64,000 bases of DNA from Bacillus sp. FJAT-28004. GTDB taxonomy: Bacteria; Bacillota; Bacilli; Paenibacillales; Paenibacillaceae. How positions within the stretch are numbered: position 1 is the stretch's first letter; each line of letters starts with the position of its first letter. The position numbers and the translations under genes are program-made. Positions 61,601 through 64,000 of the stretch are shown in pieces. The DNA is taken from the NCBI RefSeq assembly GCF_001280845.1, contig NZ_LGHP01000001.1, positions 236,123-300,122 on the forward strand. Reading direction: 5' to 3'. Below the pieces are notes generated by a model. The model was given only the letters and a program-made list of their open reading frames with translations. It made no database searches and was not told the DNA's origin.

Positions 61601-64000
61601 TGCAGTATCGAACGGAACGACGAGCATCACTGTAAGCGGCACTTATGAGGGAGTGACGAAACAGGATACATTGAAGGTAACTGCAAGTGACGGCAAAATT
61701 CATGTCGGCGAAAGCATGATCGGGGCAACTTTGCATGTCAATGGCAAGGAGGCATACGGTGAATTCAACACATTAGACACACTCCGCTATCAGATTGAGG
61801 GCAGGTCAGCGAAAGGCGGAGCCATCGGATTGGATGCGACGCAAATTGTGTGGCACGGCGGCATCGTAGATTTGCAGGCGGGGGACAAAAATAAGCCAGT
61901 TGCCATCAAAGAAGTTAGTACCTTTACTTTCAATAAAAATGTAATGATCACGCCGTATGTCGATCAACTGACGAGAGGCGTTGTGTGGGCAGATGTCACG
62001 TTAGACGGGAAGACGTTTACGACCAATAAAGTTTTCATGGATGTGCGTCCTTACACCAATCTTTCGAAGTCTGCCGAGATTACAGCGAGCCATAATCAAG
62101 CAGAGGTAGAACATTTAGTGAATGGCACAGCTATCGACGGCATTCATTTTGATCAAGCAAAATGGTCCGTTGCGGCAGAAGAAAAGGCATGGATTCAATT
62201 TAAGCTGCCAACCAAGTCCGAAATTGCAAACATCAATATCAACTTTAATTCGTTAAATCAAAAATATATCAATACGCCGAAATCGATTAAAATTCAAACG
62301 AGCGAGGATGGTACGGCTTGGAACGATGTCAGCACTGTTACTGGTCCGACGGGGAATGCATATTTTGGATTCTATAATCAATATCCAGTAAACACTTCGG
62401 CGCAATATGTCAAAATCGTATTTGAGGGCGGCTCGAACGGATCGACGATGGATTTGCTAGAAGTAGCTGTGAACGGAATCGATAAGTCTAATTTGTTCGA
62501 TAGCTTCGAATACGAGTTCAAATCAGTAGACGCGAAGACAGGTAAATTTGACATTAAAGCTTATACTGGCGCGGGCGAGCAAATCAATGAAAATATCGAG
62601 GTTGTGGTGACAAGCGAAAATCAGGATGTCATTGCGGTAGATCATTCCAACCTGATAACGGCTGTTTCCGAAGGCATGGCCAAACTGAAGATTAAGGTAA
62701 TGATTGGCGGACGCTCATTGGAGAAACTGGCATATTTATTCGTTGATAAGTCAGGACATCTGTATATGGATTCTTATTTGGACAAAGTCAGCGTTACGCT
62801 GAATAAGACGACAATTAAGGCTAACGAACCGATCATTGCTGCTATTGAAGGTTTATTAGACACGGGAGAAAAAGGTGATTTATCAAGAGCTGTAGTCGAA
62901 TATCTGTTTAGTGATTCGAGATTGGAAGTTGTTCCAGGTAGCAATACGATTGTGGTGAAAGGAGCTGTTAACAAAACGTTCCAATCGACCGTGAAAGCAA
63001 GAGTAACGCTGGATGGAGTGACTGTGGAGTCAAATCAGCAAACCATTACTGCTTTAGGCGGAAATATAGCCGACATCGCCAGTGTATCTGTATCTTCCGT
63101 AAGAGACAGAAACGGCGTCCCTAATGGAAATGATCAGGACGATCGCTATTTGGGAATCAAGGCGATTGACGGTAATAAAGGTACTACATGGGCAGCGAAA
63201 GTTGCAGATAAAAACCCATGGATAAAACTTCAATTCTCTGGTCCTATGGAAATTAGCCATATTAATCTGGTTGATAGAGGACACGATGTTAACCAAATTG
63301 TTGAAGGACTCCTTGAGTGGGAGGGCGGAAGCCAAAAGGTAACGGGTATTAAATGGCAAGATCAACCGGATAACATCGTGACATTCGATACTCCGATAAA
63401 GACAAGCTGGATAAAGTTTACCATCGATCCGGAAAATAAATACACCAATCCAAGCGGTGCAGAATGCGGACTGGCAGAGTTTGAAGTATTCGCGGCAAGA
63501 GGAGCGTTCGAGAAGAAAATCGTGGATTATAAATCGGTTGCCGTAGATACGAACCAAGGCGTAATCCCCGTACTTCCCGCACAGGTTGAAGCCGTCTACA
63601 ACGACGGAACGACAGGACTCGCGGATGTCGTGTGGGCCCCAATTACGGCAGAAATGGTAGCCCATGCTGGTGTGCTTACCGTTAAAGGAACGGTAGAAGG
63701 ATCATCGGCGGAACCCAAAGCTACCGTCAGAGTGGCCGAGGTTCAACAATTGTTTACGCTCAGCCTAAACCAAACATCCATCAGCCTGACCGTTGGCGAA
63801 ACGCATCAAACGGTCGTCAGCGCGACATACAGCGAATCGGGCGCGGTGAAGGATGTCACTTCGCTAGCCGAATTCAAGGCAGAGGACTTGAAAATTGCTT
63901 CTGTAGATAACAATGGATTGGTGACTGGTGTAGGGGAAGGCAGCACGACAGTGAGCGCAACTTATGGCGGAAAAACGGTGACGGCGCAGGTTCATGTGAC
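58626..64000 (+). CDS. Giant secreted GH29-like multidomain protein (3' end outside window)
   Basis: The frame is open from TTG 58626 (or 58629) to the last base, at least 1791 residues with no stop. GAGGAGG precedes the start by 7-10 bases. Order: signal peptide (to about residue 36, VYAQQ); F5/8C domain (about 75-208); a beta domain (about 235-365); a putative Ig He_PIG domain (about 435-520); a GH29 alpha-fucosidase-like barrel (about 522-810, D655 in LYFDGP at the nucleophile position) with a C-terminal sandwich; Big_2 Ig (about 960-1021). A second F5/8C (about 1146-1288), another Ig-like region, a third F5/8C (about 1480-1628), Big_4 (about 1631-1705) and a further Big_2 follow. It would bind and trim an extracellular glycan. 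The GH29 link is pattern-based. Confidence 0.8.
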   Translation, partial: MLIKKIKKTTSLALATAVIFTSFSFGFLGTNVYAQQTAGKAPFINSWLVSGPFDSPVADQIYACETGEIVNLAPQASEITASAALATNPASNLVDGSTKNQWVTENDSNPWVNLKWSKPITINEVKLTQWGDSRHVNNWYHLTFTLEDGSKIESGKIDSTSSSSSEPTVYAMQTALKNVVELKVEVDKGRTPYPSITGISEIEIYNKPKNESGTGNSVIAPKVGDSLGSASENNKWEYFDDRIYNRNYDDYQDLYGYFTVKKGVDTRNKYVYAHSYVYSPTEQQAYFNVGASGSYRLYVNDACVTTPTTPVEVQKDLTKQAIQLKQGWNKLMIQIKHTYTEDVNASNVPVGKDQHVAYLGFYGRVADQNGNKISGLIQSVEGEAESLKIVTQGLSTEDELEAALPTHNMPIGYKEWPYVWNKSTSAKQHGVAASAFQFMASGGKPGYTWTIVAGKLPDGLELNADGTIADGLVNGNVDLTSSKGIIDINTKPGDYNFTVQVKDLEGNKVSKDMTITVKERPNKWFEEGRVGALSHTIVTYGYFVDSNYSVDLWAERARRQGHSLVSVEALQQNYYWPSKFADPQHDRHKYYPKDANGKVVDGLKQFEEAVKRNDMKFGIYYATEGGGLQHFSTDVFMQNVEDLILRYDPAYLYFDGPQAMRSANYDVMYSNIRNYSDEIIVNSNAWGEEFGDPDLRTAEASHIYANTGANHLVKRTTMEPWKSVHTKNNYTPYYEKRDDYRQVAKEMIMNTGRGYVDNNDQMPLMSRGTNWDSPEDVATRYPKSIQEFIDVREGLASWFAPEGKPERHESTTGTMPYFLSGYGYEDDGKGNYDKFAHPNSTTGPQWGYATSRDNNIYLHIMKDPDSKKGFDEIAGRSMTIGPIKDNVTSVTWLNENSPIQSYTQNGDSLTIDLANVSEDPVDTIIKIVTDNSARKYTLTNVKATGEQLSPSSLQINAEGYMTFSALKAKLSGLTYDSGNADIAAVDNNGIVTAVSNGTTSITVSGTYEGVTKQDTLKVTASDGKIHVGESMIGATLHVNGKEAYGEFNTLDTLRYQIEGRSAKGGAIGLDATQIVWHGGIVDLQAGDKNKPVAIKEVSTFTFNKNVMITPYVDQLTRGVVWADVTLDGKTFTTNKVFMDVRPYTNLSKSAEITASHNQAEVEHLVNGTAIDGIHFDQAKWSVAAEEKAWIQFKLPTKSEIANININFNSLNQKYINTPKSIKIQTSEDGTAWNDVSTVTGPTGNAYFGFYNQYPVNTSAQYVKIVFEGGSNGSTMDLLEVAVNGIDKSNLFDSFEYEFKSVDAKTGKFDIKAYTGAGEQINENIEVVVTSENQDVIAVDHSNLITAVSEGMAKLKIKVMIGGRSLEKLAYLFVDKSGHLYMDSYLDKVSVTLNKTTIKANEPIIAAIEGLLDTGEKGDLSRAVVEYLFSDSRLEVVPGSNTIVVKGAVNKTFQSTVKARVTLDGVTVESNQQTITALGGNIADIASVSVSSVRDRNGVPNGNDQDDRYLGIKAIDGNKGTTWAAKVADKNPWIKLQFSGPMEISHINLVDRGHDVNQIVEGLLEWEGGSQKVTGIKWQDQPDNIVTFDTPIKTSWIKFTIDPENKYTNPSGAECGLAEFEVFAARGAFEKKIVDYKSVAVDTNQGVIPVLPAQVEAVYNDGTTGLADVVWAPITAEMVAHAGVLTVKGTVEGSSAEPKATVRVAEVQQLFTLSLNQTSISLTVGETHQTVVSATYSESGAVKDVTSLAEFKAEDLKIASVDNNGLVTGVGEGSTTVSATYGGKTVTAQVHV

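Noticed and set aside
1..64000. CRISPR arrays, tRNA/rRNA genes, insertion sequences and prophage genes
   Set aside because: I looked for regularly spaced repeats, transposase or integrase motifs and tRNA-like stems and saw none convincing.

Overview
The window reads as chromosomal DNA of a Paenibacillus-like, endospore-forming Bacillota. The signs are strong GGAGG ribosome binding sites, frequent TTG/GTG starts, lipoprotein lipoboxes, a YhcN/YlaJ-type sporulation lipoprotein, a caa3-type cytochrome oxidase operon, and several sugar ABC importers without their own ATPase gene. This taxonomic reading is inference; there is no rRNA gene to check it.

Layout. (1) 1-3170: end of a sugar ABC permease gene, a winged-helix regulator and a cytoplasmic GH43 arabinosidase. 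(2) 3189-6562: a water-forming NADH oxidase with two Rex/Fnr-like palindromes in front, a HAD hydrolase and an SDR dehydrogenase. (3) 6563-17132: a sugar uptake and hydrolysis locus with two nearly identical solute-binding lipoproteins flanking a GntR/LacI regulator, two permeases, a lipoprotein GH43 enzyme and a GH2 enzyme. (4) 17245-21565: a GTP cyclohydrolase II-like gene, a DUF421 membrane protein, a divergent HxlR regulator/aldo-keto reductase pair and the sporulation lipoprotein. (5) 21792-27403: ctaC-ctaD-ctaE-ctaF-ctaG plus a DUF420 gene, with a consensus promoter. (6) 27506-31946: a YtrA-type GntR operon with ABC exporters, opening with a 36-bp palindrome over the promoter; the last two genes (NatA/NatB-like) look GC-richer. 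(7) 32066-42089: a GntR/LacI regulator, an LplABC-like importer, a GH95-like and a GH38-like glycosidase. (8) 42097-46044: an XRE-cupin regulator diverging from a DoxX/esterase/extradiol dioxygenase/membrane protein operon. (9) 46057-64000: a membrane-bound AraC-type sensor, a second LplABC-like importer, and two very large secreted enzymes. One has a catalytic module I cannot assign plus cohesin-like, FIVAR-like and dockerin modules. The other is a GH29-like multidomain protein whose frame is still open at the window end. A Gfo/Idh/MocA oxidoreductase lies between them.

How it fits together. Three loci pair a transcriptional sensor with an importer and with glycosidases inside or outside the cell. 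Secreted enzymes would cut a complex glycan, lipoproteins capture the oligosaccharides, permeases powered by a shared MsmX-type ATPase encoded elsewhere import them, and cytoplasmic hydrolases and dehydrogenases finish the job. Arabinose-, galactose-, mannose- and fucose-type linkages are the most likely targets, but the real substrates cannot be read from sequence. The most unusual content is the large-enzyme locus at 46-64 kb.
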